Positions 16,473-24,441 of a stretch of 49,361 nucleotides of DNA are shown here, in pieces (position 1 is the stretch's first letter; every line of letters begins with the position of its first letter). The translations under genes and the position numbers were made by a program. The notes under the pieces are model-generated. The model saw nothing but the letters and a program-made list of their open reading frames with translations, had not been told where the DNA came from and did no database searches. The DNA is taken from the NCBI GenBank assembly GCA_019747815.1, contig JAIEQJ010000080.1, positions 1-49,361 on the forward strand, read 5' to 3'. Source of the DNA: Hyphomonadaceae bacterium (GTDB lineage: Bacteria > Pseudomonadota > Alphaproteobacteria > Rhizobiales > Hyphomicrobiaceae).

Positions 16473-17276
16473 ATGCATTCCGCAAAGGACGCGCCCATTC
16501 TCGCGGACAAGCACCATCGTGCCCCGTCGGCCTTCACGCCGGAGAACCTGCTGCGGGAGGCACGGCGGCAGAAGGGGCTGGCAGCCTCAGCGGTGCCTGC
16601 CGTGTGCGTCCTTGATCCCGACGGCGACATGGTGCGGCATCTGCGCTCCGTGGGACGCGCGCATCGCGATCCGGCATGGGCCTGCTATCACACCGATCTG
16701 CACCGGCTGACGGAAGCGGACCTGGAACTCGGTCTCATCGGATGCGCGGTGGGGGCGCCGTTTGCCGTTCTGATCGCCGAGCAGCTGTTTGCCTCGGGGT
16801 GCCGGCTGCTCATCAGCATGACATCGGCGGGGCGGATTGCTGAGCTGCGCCCGCCGCCGTACTTCATCCTGATCGACAAGGCGCTGCGCGACGAAGGCAC
16901 CAGCTATCACTACGCGCCGCCGGCCGAGTTCAGCAAGGCCGCCGATGGGTTGCTCGAGGCCATGGCCGGCGCCTTCGAGGAGCTTCGCATTCCGGTTGAG
17001 TGCGGCCCCACGTGGACGACGGATGCGCCGTTTCGGGAGACGCCGGAGGCCATCGCCGCCATGAAGGCCAAGGGACTGCTTGCGGTCGAAATGGAAGCGG
17101 CCGCGCTGTACGCCTTCAGCACTGCGCGGCGCCAGCCGGTGCTGTGCTTCGCGCACGTGACCAATCAGATGGCGCTGGTCGAGGGCGACTTCGAGAAGGG
17201 CGAGGCCAACGGCACGGTCGACGCACTGGCCGTCATCGTTGCGGCGGCCCGGGCAGGCCTCGCCCACCTCCGTTGA
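16473..17276 (+). CDS. Nucleoside phosphorylase (uridine phosphorylase-like)
   Basis: A 267-residue PNP/UDP phosphorylase-family protein that would split nucleosides with phosphate. The family M-E-A-A-A-L-Y segment (V-E-M-E-A-A-A-L-Y-A-F) binds ribose, and S-M-T-S-A-G-R-I near the middle matches the base-site G-T-x-G region. G-C-A-V-G-A-P-F provides the phosphate loop. ATG 16473 is preferred because GAGGGAG precedes it, although the frame is open from 16401. It follows the VTT-rhodanese gene after about 105 bp and may be independent. The natural substrate (uridine, other nucleoside or a deaminated analogue) is not clear. Confidence 0.85.
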   Translation: MHSAKDAPILADKHHRAPSAFTPENLLREARRQKGLAASAVPAVCVLDPDGDMVRHLRSVGRAHRDPAWACYHTDLHRLTEADLELGLIGCAVGAPFAVLIAEQLFASGCRLLISMTSAGRIAELRPPPYFILIDKALRDEGTSYHYAPPAEFSKAADGLLEAMAGAFEELRIPVECGPTWTTDAPFRETPEAIAAMKAKGLLAVEMEAAALYAFSTARRQPVLCFAHVTNQMALVEGDFEKGEANGTVDALAVIVAAARAGLAHLR

Positions 17277-17299
17277 TGCCAGGGCCGCCGAGCCGAGGC

Positions 17300-17953
17300 T
17301 CACGCGATCTTGCGATAGGCGCGGCCGATCAGGCCTGCCCCGGCAAACGGGCCGAATGGCGCGCGAGCAAGGAGCCCGTCGAGGCCGAGGCTTGCTCCGG
17401 CGTTGTTGAGCACGAAGAACCCCTGCACGAAGATGAGGAAGATGTAGAGCCACGGCCACTCCGCGGGGTGCAGATAGAGCCCCAGCCAAAGGTGCACGAC
17501 AAACAGCATGCCGATCACGCCCATCGGCCGCACCAGGAAGCCCAGCATGAAGGCGATCGCCAGCGACAGCTCGGTCAAATAGACCAACGGATTGATGACC
17601 GGCAGCAGGGGGATGAAGATGGTCTTCGCGATCTGCTTGTGGACCTCGAACGCCGCGTTCTCGCCGAGCGCGCTGGTCCATCCCGCGAAGCCGCCGGAAA
17701 CCGGCAGCGGCAGCTTCCACAGCGAGCCCTGAAACCACATGGCGCCAATCATGACGCGCATGAACCAGATGGCCAGATGCTCTTTCGTGCGCTGCGCCGC
17801 GTCGAGCTGCCAGTTCCTGCGCGCAATCCAGATGCTGGCGAGGAGGAGCGCGATGAATAACAGAGCCAGCAGCCAGCCAACGCCGCTGTTCTCGTGGTCG
17901 CTGGTGCTGCCGATCAGGAACAGCCAGGCGTCATGGAACGGGTTGGTGCGCAC
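17300..17953 (-). CDS. DoxX/DoxD-like membrane protein
   Basis: A 217-residue membrane protein with about five hydrophobic helices (residues 24-44, 63-80, 111-145, 145-165 and 168-185). The middle resembles the DoxX/TQO-small-subunit family (R-V-M-I-G-A-M-W-F-Q-G-S-L-W-K-L-P, F-M-L-G-F-L-V-R-P). Members pass electrons to or from quinones in sulfur compound oxidation, or shape redox complexes. It starts with GTG at 17953 behind an AGGAG site that lies inside the end of the selD-fusion gene; the two genes overlap by 23 bp. It is the last gene of the transporter-SelD operon, so a redox role in selenium or sulfur handling is a reasonable guess. Confidence 0.82.
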   Translation of the reverse strand: MRTNPFHDAWLFLIGSTSDHENSGVGWLLALLFIALLLASIWIARRNWQLDAAQRTKEHLAIWFMRVMIGAMWFQGSLWKLPLPVSGGFAGWTSALGENAAFEVHKQIAKTIFIPLLPVINPLVYLTELSLAIAFMLGFLVRPMGVIGMLFVVHLWLGLYLHPAEWPWLYIFLIFVQGFFVLNNAGASLGLDGLLARAPFGPFAGAGLIGRAYRKIA

Positions 17954-20294
17954 GGGACATCTCCTGCGGCATCTGCTCTTGGAGGGTTGATCGTGGGCCA
18001 GCGCATGGACCCGCCTCGCGCCCGACCGGCCCCACGTCCACGGTGATGGGACCAGGCAACGCCGATCGCGGGTGTATCAGTCCAACGATCGCGGCAGACG
18101 CATACCCGCCGGCTCTCAAGGCCGCCATGCAGGCCGCCGCGCGTTCCGAGGGAACGGAGGCCAGCAGGCCGCCGGCCGTCTGCGGATCGAACAGGGCCGG
18201 ATAGAGCGGGTGGTCTGCGACCGCCTCGAGATTGCCAATGGCCCTGCGCAGTCTGACATTCTGCGGCTGCAGCGAGGAGAATATCCCTGCTGCCATGGTC
18301 TCGGTCAGCCCTTCCAGCAGCGGCACCTGACGCAGCCAAAGCAGGGCGTCCACATTGCCGGCCTTGACCATCTCGACAAGATGCCCGACGAGCCCGAAAC
18401 CTGTGACATCGGTCGCCGCGCTGGCGCCATGCGCCTGCAGAATGCGCGCCGCGGCTCCATTCGATTGAGTCATATGCGCGACCGCCGCCATGATCCAGCG
18501 CGCCTTCGCCCTGCCCCGCATGTGCGCCGCCAGCAGCGCGCCCGTGCCGATCGCCTTGGTCAGGATCAGCGCGTCGCCGGGCCGCAGGCCTCCCTTGCGC
18601 AACGCGGCGTCATGATCAACCAGGCCGTTGACGGCGAAGCCAAGAGAGAGCTCGGCGCCTTCGCTCGTGTGACCGCCAACCAGGGCACACTGCGCCGCGC
18701 GCAAGATGTCGTTGGCACCGGCCATCATCAAGGACAGATCCTCCTCCACCTTCGCTTCGATGCCGTGGGGCACCGTGGCGATGGCCAGCGCCGTCTGCGG
18801 TTCGGCACCCATGGCATAGATGTCGCCGAGCGCGTGGTTGGCCGCGATCTTGCCGAATACATAGGGATCGTCGACCATCGCCCGGAAATAGTCGACGGTG
18901 TGGACGGACAGTCGCTTCCCGCCCGTGTCGACCACGGCAGCGTCGTCGGGCGCATCCAATCCGACGATGACATCGTCTCGCACCGTCGGCTCGACGGTGC
19001 CGAGCGCGCGCGCCAGGATCGACGCACCGACCTTGGCGCCGCAACCGCCACAGCGCATGGCGAGCGCCGAGATCTCCTTGATCGCCGCCGCGTCGGCTAT
19101 CGCCGGGATCGGCGGCTGATCAGGTTCAGCCATCCGCGGCAGATCATTGAACTTCGCCATGAAGCGCCGGTCGATGAAATCCTTGAGCTTCCAGACCCAG
19201 GCGCCCTCGAAGGTGAAGCCGTTGCGAGCGCCGAGCGCATACCGCTCGCCGGTCGAGATCAGGTAGAGCGCCTCGCGCTGCGGCTTGTAGGCGGTAAGGC
19301 GCTTGCCTCTGAGGAGGCGCCGCAAGTTGTCGGCCAGCGGCGGCCCGGATCGTACGGCATAGACGCCGGACTTCGGCGGCGCATGCCCATCGATCGCCGC
19401 GACGTCACCGGCCGCAAAGACGTCGGGATGCGAGACCGACTGCAACGTCTCGGTCACCCTGATGAACCCCTCGTCATCAAGGGCTAGCCCGGTCGCAGCG
19501 AGCCACGCCGCCGGCGCCGCACGCGTCGTCCAGAAGACCTCGTCGAGCGCGATTGGACCGTTGTCCTCCACCAGCACGGCGTCGGCGCGAACCTCCGATG
19601 CCTTGCCGCCTGAAACCACCCGTATCCCCCGTTCACGCAGGAGCCCTGCGAACCGTTGACGCATACGGGCGGGAAAGGTCGGCAGGATCTCTTCGGTCGA
19701 CGTGACCAGCGTAAAGGCCAGGGCCGAGGGGTCGAAGCCTGCGGCACCGACCTCACGCGTCAGACGCCGGTGCAGCGACAACAGCAGCTCCACCCCGCCG
19801 GCGCCGCCACCCACAACCCCGATCCGGACCCGGCCGCGCGCTGCGAGCACCCGCGCACGTGCAGCCTCGAATCGGTCGATGAAGCCATCGATGGGCTTGA
19901 CCGGAATAGCGTGCTCGGCAACGCCCGGAACATGCCGGGCGCTCGGTGTCGAGCCGATGTTGATCGACAGGATGTCGTAGGGCACCGGGGGCCGGTCGCG
20001 GCAGATGACGCGCTTGGCCGGCAGATCGATGCCGACCACCTCACACTGGTAAAGTCGCGCCTGCGCAAATTGGCTCAAGGGACCCGTGTCGATGTGCGCG
20101 GCATCCTGATCGTACAGCCCGGCGATCATCCCGGGCAGCATGCCGGAGTAGGGCGTGTGCACCTGCCGGGTGACAAGAGTGAGCCGCACGCCGGGCATCG
20201 GCGCCATGCCGAACATGCGCAGCACGCCCACATGCGAGTGCCCGGCACCGACCAGCACAACATCCTTCAGCACGGGTGTTCGCGCAGCTTGCAT
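17931..20294 (-). CDS. selD: Selenide, water dikinase fused to an NADH dehydrogenase-like flavoprotein
   Basis: A 787-residue fusion. Residues 1-390 are a pyridine nucleotide-disulfide/NDH-2-like flavoprotein: FAD site V-G-A-G-H-S at 15-20, NAD site V-V-G-G-G-A-G-G-V-E near 160-169, and A-A-G-D-V-A-A at 294-300. Residues 405-770 are SelD, which makes selenophosphate from selenide and ATP: C-G-A-K with catalytic Cys418 and Lys421, D-D-A-A-V-V and H-T-V-D-Y-F metal/ATP segments, and G-G-H-T-S-E-G. It is the Cys, not Sec, form. ATG 20294 with a GGGAGA site is chosen over upstream codons. It follows the permease gene by 19 bp. No selA, selB or tRNA 2-selenouridine synthase is in the window. The flavoprotein half may deliver reduced selenium to the kinase (inference). 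Confidence 0.95.
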   Translation of the reverse strand: MQAARTPVLKDVVLVGAGHSHVGVLRMFGMAPMPGVRLTLVTRQVHTPYSGMLPGMIAGLYDQDAAHIDTGPLSQFAQARLYQCEVVGIDLPAKRVICRDRPPVPYDILSINIGSTPSARHVPGVAEHAIPVKPIDGFIDRFEAARARVLAARGRVRIGVVGGGAGGVELLLSLHRRLTREVGAAGFDPSALAFTLVTSTEEILPTFPARMRQRFAGLLRERGIRVVSGGKASEVRADAVLVEDNGPIALDEVFWTTRAAPAAWLAATGLALDDEGFIRVTETLQSVSHPDVFAAGDVAAIDGHAPPKSGVYAVRSGPPLADNLRRLLRGKRLTAYKPQREALYLISTGERYALGARNGFTFEGAWVWKLKDFIDRRFMAKFNDLPRMAEPDQPPIPAIADAAAIKEISALAMRCGGCGAKVGASILARALGTVEPTVRDDVIVGLDAPDDAAVVDTGGKRLSVHTVDYFRAMVDDPYVFGKIAANHALGDIYAMGAEPQTALAIATVPHGIEAKVEEDLSLMMAGANDILRAAQCALVGGHTSEGAELSLGFAVNGLVDHDAALRKGGLRPGDALILTKAIGTGALLAAHMRGRAKARWIMAAVAHMTQSNGAAARILQAHGASAATDVTGFGLVGHLVEMVKAGNVDALLWLRQVPLLEGLTETMAAGIFSSLQPQNVRLRRAIGNLEAVADHPLYPALFDPQTAGGLLASVPSERAAACMAALRAGGYASAAIVGLIHPRSALPGPITVDVGPVGREAGPCAGPRSTLQEQMPQEMSRAHQPVP

Positions 20295-20313
20295 GGGGCT
20301 CGTCTCCCGCCTC

Positions 20314-21819
20314 CTACACAGCCGGTGCGTCGGCGAGCCGTGTTGCCAACGCCGAAATCCGCAGGGCCCGCCGCAGCCGTCGCGACACGGCATCAATCAC
20401 CGCACACATGCCTACCGTCGCCAGGATCAGGACCATGGCAACGTCCAAGCGAAGCTCGGAGATAGCCGCATCCACATAGTAGCCGAGCGTGGCTACCCCA
20501 AGAATGCCGAAGATCGCACTCTCGCGCACGATGATCTCCCAGCGATAGAGGCTATAGGCCAGGAACTGGCCGTAGAGGCGTGGAGCCGTATCGTAGGCGT
20601 AGAGATTGAACCCATGTGGGGCATCGGCACGGTAGTCGAGGGCATCGGCATGCCGGCCCATCAGATAGCCGACGATGGCACCGTTGTGCACGGCGAGCGC
20701 AATGATTGCCGGCAGCATGGACGGCCCCAGCAGCTGCAGCAGCAGGTAGGCCAGCATGTATTCGGGTGTTGAACGAACCACGACAAGCAGCACGCGACCG
20801 GCCGGCTGCCCGATGCGCCCCACGAACTGGCGGGAGACCAGGGGAAACAGCACAAGCGCCAGAATTCCCATGCCCACGAGGGCGATCTGCGCCAGCACGA
20901 TGGTGTTGCAGACCCCTGGAACCACCTGATGCCAAGCGATGGCCTGCAGCCAGCCCGCGAACGCGCTCCAGGTTGCCAGGCTCCCCGGATCTCCATTGCG
21001 CAACGGGGCCGGCACGATGTCGTGCGTGACGAACCGGACGAGGTTGGCAAGCGCAGAGCCGCCACCTACACCCTCGGGCAGCAGCAGCAGGCTGCCGATG
21101 AGCAGCACAGGCACGGTCGAGGCCCGCGCCCACAGGCGGCGTGTGCCGATCAGGAGGTAGAACACGCCGAGAAGCGCCGCCGCCTCGGCGTATTTGCCTT
21201 GCTTGAAGTAGCCTTCAAGATGGAAGCCGATGGTTGGAAGCCCGACGAAGCCAAGAACCAGCGTTGAGCGCAGCCCACACTCGAGCCTGTAGAGCGTGTA
21301 GGTCTTGAATCGCTCGGCAACCTCGGGCAGCCTCGCAAAGGCGAACGCAGAAATGGCCGATGTGCCGCTCGGGAGCACACTCACGGCCGCCAGGTCCGCC
21401 TCCTCGATCATCTCGGCGAAGACCTTGGCGAAGATGCCGGCATACGGAATGGCGATCGCCAGCACGCCGGTGGCCGGGCCGAGGCCGAAAACCTGGATCA
21501 GCAGCAAGGCCCAGAACAGCTCGTGGATCGAGCGCAGCACCATCGCCGACACGCGCACGGCTGTAAAGTGGGGGAAGGCGATGGCCAGCAGAAACCCCGC
21601 CGTCGCGCCGATGCCGACACCCACAACCGCGAAGGCAACTGTCCACACGACGCTCCATGCTTCCACCGAAAGGACGTCCGGACGCAAGATTCCGCGTGCC
21701 AGGCGGGCCATTTCCGCCCATGGGTTCAGGGCCGTGACGGCGAGGTCCGCCACCGCCAGACACAGCAGAGCGCTGATCAGGAACAGCAGGCTGGTGTTGC
21801 CGAACGCGAGGCGGTTCAC
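20314..21819 (-). CDS. PhnE-like ABC transporter permease, two permease domains in one chain
   Basis: A 501-residue inner-membrane protein made of two successive PhnE-type permease units (about 1-240 and 245-490), each with around six helices. Coupling-loop signatures are V-L-R-S-I-H-E-L-F-W-A-L-L in the first unit and V-V-R-S-T-P-E-Y-M-L-A-Y in the second. The GTG start at 21819 overlaps the stop of the ATPase gene by 4 bp (GTGA). Fused double permeases occur in phosphonate-type importers. Together with the neighbouring binding protein and SelD it is best read as an oxyanion importer, possibly for selenate or selenite rather than phosphonate. Confidence 0.9.
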   Translation of the reverse strand: MNRLAFGNTSLLFLISALLCLAVADLAVTALNPWAEMARLARGILRPDVLSVEAWSVVWTVAFAVVGVGIGATAGFLLAIAFPHFTAVRVSAMVLRSIHELFWALLLIQVFGLGPATGVLAIAIPYAGIFAKVFAEMIEEADLAAVSVLPSGTSAISAFAFARLPEVAERFKTYTLYRLECGLRSTLVLGFVGLPTIGFHLEGYFKQGKYAEAAALLGVFYLLIGTRRLWARASTVPVLLIGSLLLLPEGVGGGSALANLVRFVTHDIVPAPLRNGDPGSLATWSAFAGWLQAIAWHQVVPGVCNTIVLAQIALVGMGILALVLFPLVSRQFVGRIGQPAGRVLLVVVRSTPEYMLAYLLLQLLGPSMLPAIIALAVHNGAIVGYLMGRHADALDYRADAPHGFNLYAYDTAPRLYGQFLAYSLYRWEIIVRESAIFGILGVATLGYYVDAAISELRLDVAMVLILATVGMCAVIDAVSRRLRRALRISALATRLADAPAV

Positions 21820-22487
21820 GGCTCGCCTCCGAAGTGTCGCAGGAGGTCGTTGGCCGTGAGCTTGCGCGACGGCTCGTCGATGACTTTGCGGCCGTGCTCC
21901 AGCACAACCACGCGATCGGCGTGCTCGAGTGCATGATGCACGTCATGCAGGGCCAGCACGATGGTCTCGTGACGCTCCTTGAGGCGAGAAAGGACATCGG
22001 CGCCCTGCACCCGGTCCAATGCCGACACCGGCTCGTCGCCGATAAGGATCGGGCGGCCATTGTAAAGCGCGCGCGCCACCGACGTGCGTTGCTGCTGCCC
22101 CCCTGACAGGGCACCCGCGGCATTGAATATCTCGCCCTCGAGACCGACGCTTGCCAACACGGCGCGCACCTCAACCACCCGGCAGGCGGCTGGCCAGACA
22201 AGAGTGCGCAGATTGTAGACCGTCGAGTGGCGGTCGAGCCGGCCCATGTAGACATTGTGGAATACAGACAGGGGCTTGACGAGGGCGGAGGCTTGCGGAA
22301 CCAGGGCCACGTCAGCTGGCCGCTGCGCGTAGAGCAGACCGAGAAGCGTGGATTTGCCGGCTCCGCTGCGCCCCATGACGGCGACGCGCTCGCTGGCGCG
22401 CACCGTGAGGTCGATATCAAAGAGAACGGGCCGGCCGTTGTAGCCGGCACACGCTCCCTTCAACTCGAAGACGATGTCGCCAGCCAT
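21816..22487 (-). CDS. PhnC-like ABC transporter ATP-binding protein
   Basis: A 223-residue ABC ATPase. Walker A is G-R-S-G-A-G-K-S-T near residues 39-47, the signature is A-L-S-G-G-Q-Q-Q-R-T, Walker B is I-L-I-G-D-E-P-V with Glu, and the switch His is in A-L-H-D-V-H. The normal Leu of the signature (L-S-G-G-Q) is kept. It lies between the binding protein (29-bp gap) and the permease (4-bp overlap), completing an importer. Shortness compared with PhnC (about 260) reflects a trimmed C-terminus. Confidence 0.92.
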   Translation of the reverse strand: MAGDIVFELKGACAGYNGRPVLFDIDLTVRASERVAVMGRSGAGKSTLLGLLYAQRPADVALVPQASALVKPLSVFHNVYMGRLDRHSTVYNLRTLVWPAACRVVEVRAVLASVGLEGEIFNAAGALSGGQQQRTSVARALYNGRPILIGDEPVSALDRVQGADVLSRLKERHETIVLALHDVHHALEHADRVVVLEHGRKVIDEPSRKLTANDLLRHFGGEP

Positions 22488-22516
22488 GCGGCAACGCCCG
22501 TTTCCGCTGATTGTCG

Positions 22517-23380
22517 CTAGTTGATGAGCCCGGTTAGCTTGCCGACGTTCTCGATCGCCGTGTAGTCGCTGTTCTTCGCGGGAATGAATTTGCTGCGATC
22601 AAAGATGGCGAGGAGCTTGGGATCGTCGACACCCAGGATTGCAACCTGCAGCCGAGCGGTGAATCCTCCTCCAAATGTCCTGTCCATGTCGCCACGTGCG
22701 ACCCAATGGTAGTCCGGATAGGCCGGCGTTTCCCAAATCACCGAAACGCGCCCGGTGTCCACCTTGCCGCTCTTGACCTCCTGGTCCCAGACCAGATGGT
22801 TGAGCACGCCGACCTGGTAGGCGCCCGACTGTACCAGTTGGATCGTGCGGCTGTGGTCGCCCGAGTAGCCAACGCGCGCGAACACCTTGTCGGGCTCCTT
22901 GCCCAGGGCCTGGCGGATGAAATGCTCGGGAAACAGCCGACCCGAGGTCGACGCGCGCGCGCCGAACGTGAAGGTCTTGCCCTCGATGTCCTTTGGAAAC
23001 TCCGTGGCAGCCTTGAGACCTGTGGAGATGTGGGCGATGATGTAGCTCTTGAAGGCTACATCCTCCGCTCCCTGCGCAATCGCTTGCGACCCGGGAACAG
23101 CCAGACGCGCCTGCACGCCCGTCAAGCCGCCAAACCAGGCAAATTGCACTTGATTGTTGATGAAGGCGGTGACGGCGGCGGGATAGCTCTTGACGGCAAG
23201 ATACTTGACCGGAACACCAAGCTTGCTCTCGAAGTACTTGGCGTATTGGGTAAATCGTTCGACGAGCCGCGTTTCATCCTCGTCGGGAATTGCGGTGAAC
23301 ACGAGCGGGGTCTGTTGGGCGTCCGCTGCACCTGCCAGCAGGCCCGCCAATACAATGGCAAAAACTGATCGCCTAAACAT
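22517..23380 (-). CDS. PhnD-like substrate-binding protein (putative selenium oxyanion ABC importer)
   Basis: A 287-residue periplasmic binding protein with a Sec signal peptide ending A-G-A-A-D-A-Q near residue 22. The mature part follows PhnD: F-T-A-I-P-D-E-D-E-T-R-L near the start, L-A-V-K-S-Y-P-A-A-V-T-A-F, V-Q-F-A-W-F-G-G-L-T-G-V, and G-A-R-A-S-T-S-G-R-L-F-P-E. I recall a named subfamily of such proteins, annotated putative selenate ABC transporter substrate-binding protein, whose members sit beside fused selD genes as here. The ATG at 23380 has a GGGGAG site. A GTAACC-N16-CGAA promoter lies 133 bp upstream. The ligand is inferred from context only. Confidence 0.88.
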   Translation of the reverse strand: MFRRSVFAIVLAGLLAGAADAQQTPLVFTAIPDEDETRLVERFTQYAKYFESKLGVPVKYLAVKSYPAAVTAFINNQVQFAWFGGLTGVQARLAVPGSQAIAQGAEDVAFKSYIIAHISTGLKAATEFPKDIEGKTFTFGARASTSGRLFPEHFIRQALGKEPDKVFARVGYSGDHSRTIQLVQSGAYQVGVLNHLVWDQEVKSGKVDTGRVSVIWETPAYPDYHWVARGDMDRTFGGGFTARLQVAILGVDDPKLLAIFDRSKFIPAKNSDYTAIENVGKLTGLIN

Positions 23381-23512
23381 GATCACTCCCCGGTTCCTGC
23401 AAACGGCGCCCGTGTCGGCGGCAAGAGATAGGGCTTCACAACAACGAATATGATGGCGGTCGGCGTCTCTGTCCTTCGAAAAGAGTCCGAACGATCCATG
23501 CCTGTGGGTGTC

Positions 23513-23538
23513 TTCGCAGGCCAAAGTGAAAAGGTTAC
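23513..23538 (-). promoter_or_regulatory. ECF (sigma-F type) promoter of the transporter-selD-DoxX operon
   Basis: On the minus strand GTAACC (23538-23533) and CGAA (23516-23513) are separated by exactly 16 bases. It points into the binding-protein gene (ATG 23380), leaving a leader of roughly 125 nt. The -35 element overlaps the stop codon of the upstream methyltransferase gene. The same motif with the same spacing occurs at 30695-30720 and 32048-32073. Confidence 0.8.
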
Positions 23539-24353
23539 AGAACCCGTGCCGTGCCGATGAACGCCACGCCCGCCAGACTGATCGGCCCCCGGCCCAATCG
23601 CGTCTCCAGGTTGTCGATGAGCCGCTCGATGACGGCAGGTTCGCGGGCACCAAGGCCTGCCATCATGGCGGCCATGCCGGGCGCGAAACCGATGCGCTGG
23701 GCGAGCCAGCGCGCGGAGGGCACCTCAAGATGGGCCGTGGCCGTCGCAATCGCCGGATCGCCGAGGCCGGCCGCCGTGAACAGGGCTCTGAAATCAGCCT
23801 CCTCCCGGTAGCGCAGCTGTGCCGGAAGCGGCGCTGGCGGCTGCTCTGGCCAGATCGACTGGATGGCCGCTCGCAGCTCCGCGGCCAGCTCGTACTTGTG
23901 CGGCTGGGTCCAGGTGACAACCGCAACCCGCCCGCCGGGACGCACGACGCGCCGCATCTCGGCCAAGCCGCAAGCAGCGTTCGGAAGCAGGATGATTCCC
24001 AGCACCGACAGTGCCGCATCGAAGGTTGCAGCGTCGAACTGCAGCGCCTGGCCGTCCATAACCTGCACCTGGATGGCAAGCCCACGCTCGGCTGCCCTCG
24101 CTCGGATGCGCTCAACCATGCCCGCCGATGCGTCGATCGCGGTGACCTGCAGTCCGGCCTCGCGCATCGCAATGGCCGCCCCGCCACAGCCTGCTGCGAC
24201 ATCGAGCACCGCCCGACCCGACAAGAGTTCCAGCGAGGCCATCGCCGCTCGTGCAAATTGCAGCGTGAACGGCTCGAACACCGCCTCATACACACAGACG
24301 TGATCGTCCCACTGTTCCGGTCGCTGGTCCGGCTGGAGCTCTACCGATATCAT
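23535..24353 (-). CDS. Class I SAM-dependent methyltransferase
   Basis: A 272-residue methyltransferase of the UbiE/Methyltransf_11 type. The SAM site reads A-V-L-D-V-A-A-G-C-G-G-A-A-I-A near residues 48-62, followed by V-T-A-I-D-A-S-A-G-M-V-E, G-Q-A-L-Q-F-D-A-A-T-F-D and E-M-R-R-V-V-R-P-G-G-R-V-A. The substrate is unknown. ATG 24353 has GAGG six bases upstream and is preferred over 24374. It lies upstream of the transporter-selD operon on the same strand, but that operon has its own promoter at the methyltransferase stop. It is divergent from a radical SAM gene. Methylation of a selenium, arsenic or small organic compound would fit but is not shown. Confidence 0.88.
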   Translation of the reverse strand: MISVELQPDQRPEQWDDHVCVYEAVFEPFTLQFARAAMASLELLSGRAVLDVAAGCGGAAIAMREAGLQVTAIDASAGMVERIRARAAERGLAIQVQVMDGQALQFDAATFDAALSVLGIILLPNAACGLAEMRRVVRPGGRVAVVTWTQPHKYELAAELRAAIQSIWPEQPPAPLPAQLRYREEADFRALFTAAGLGDPAIATATAHLEVPSARWLAQRIGFAPGMAAMMAGLGAREPAVIERLIDNLETRLGRGPISLAGVAFIGTARVL

Positions 24354-24441
24354 TTTGCCTCGCTTGCCCGGCATGCTTACGGGTCAGCGCCGACCCAGGA
24401 CTGCCATCCCGCTCTCCAATCGTGTCGCGAGCAAGCCATCG

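Noticed and set aside
18072-19487. 471-codon plus-strand open frame over the selD fusion
   Set aside because: A shadow of the SelD/flavoprotein gene; composition is R/D/Q/H-rich with no motif.
20314-23380. Phosphonate uptake operon
   Set aside because: The transporter subunits are PhnCDE-like, but no C-P lyase or phosphonatase genes follow, and a selD fusion is in the same operon. A phosphonate ligand is less likely, though not excluded, and the phosphonoacetate hydrolase is 11 kb away on another operon.
23381-23512. Riboswitch in the leader of the binding-protein gene
   Set aside because: The leader is long enough, but I could not find a conserved fold or a terminator-like stem in it.
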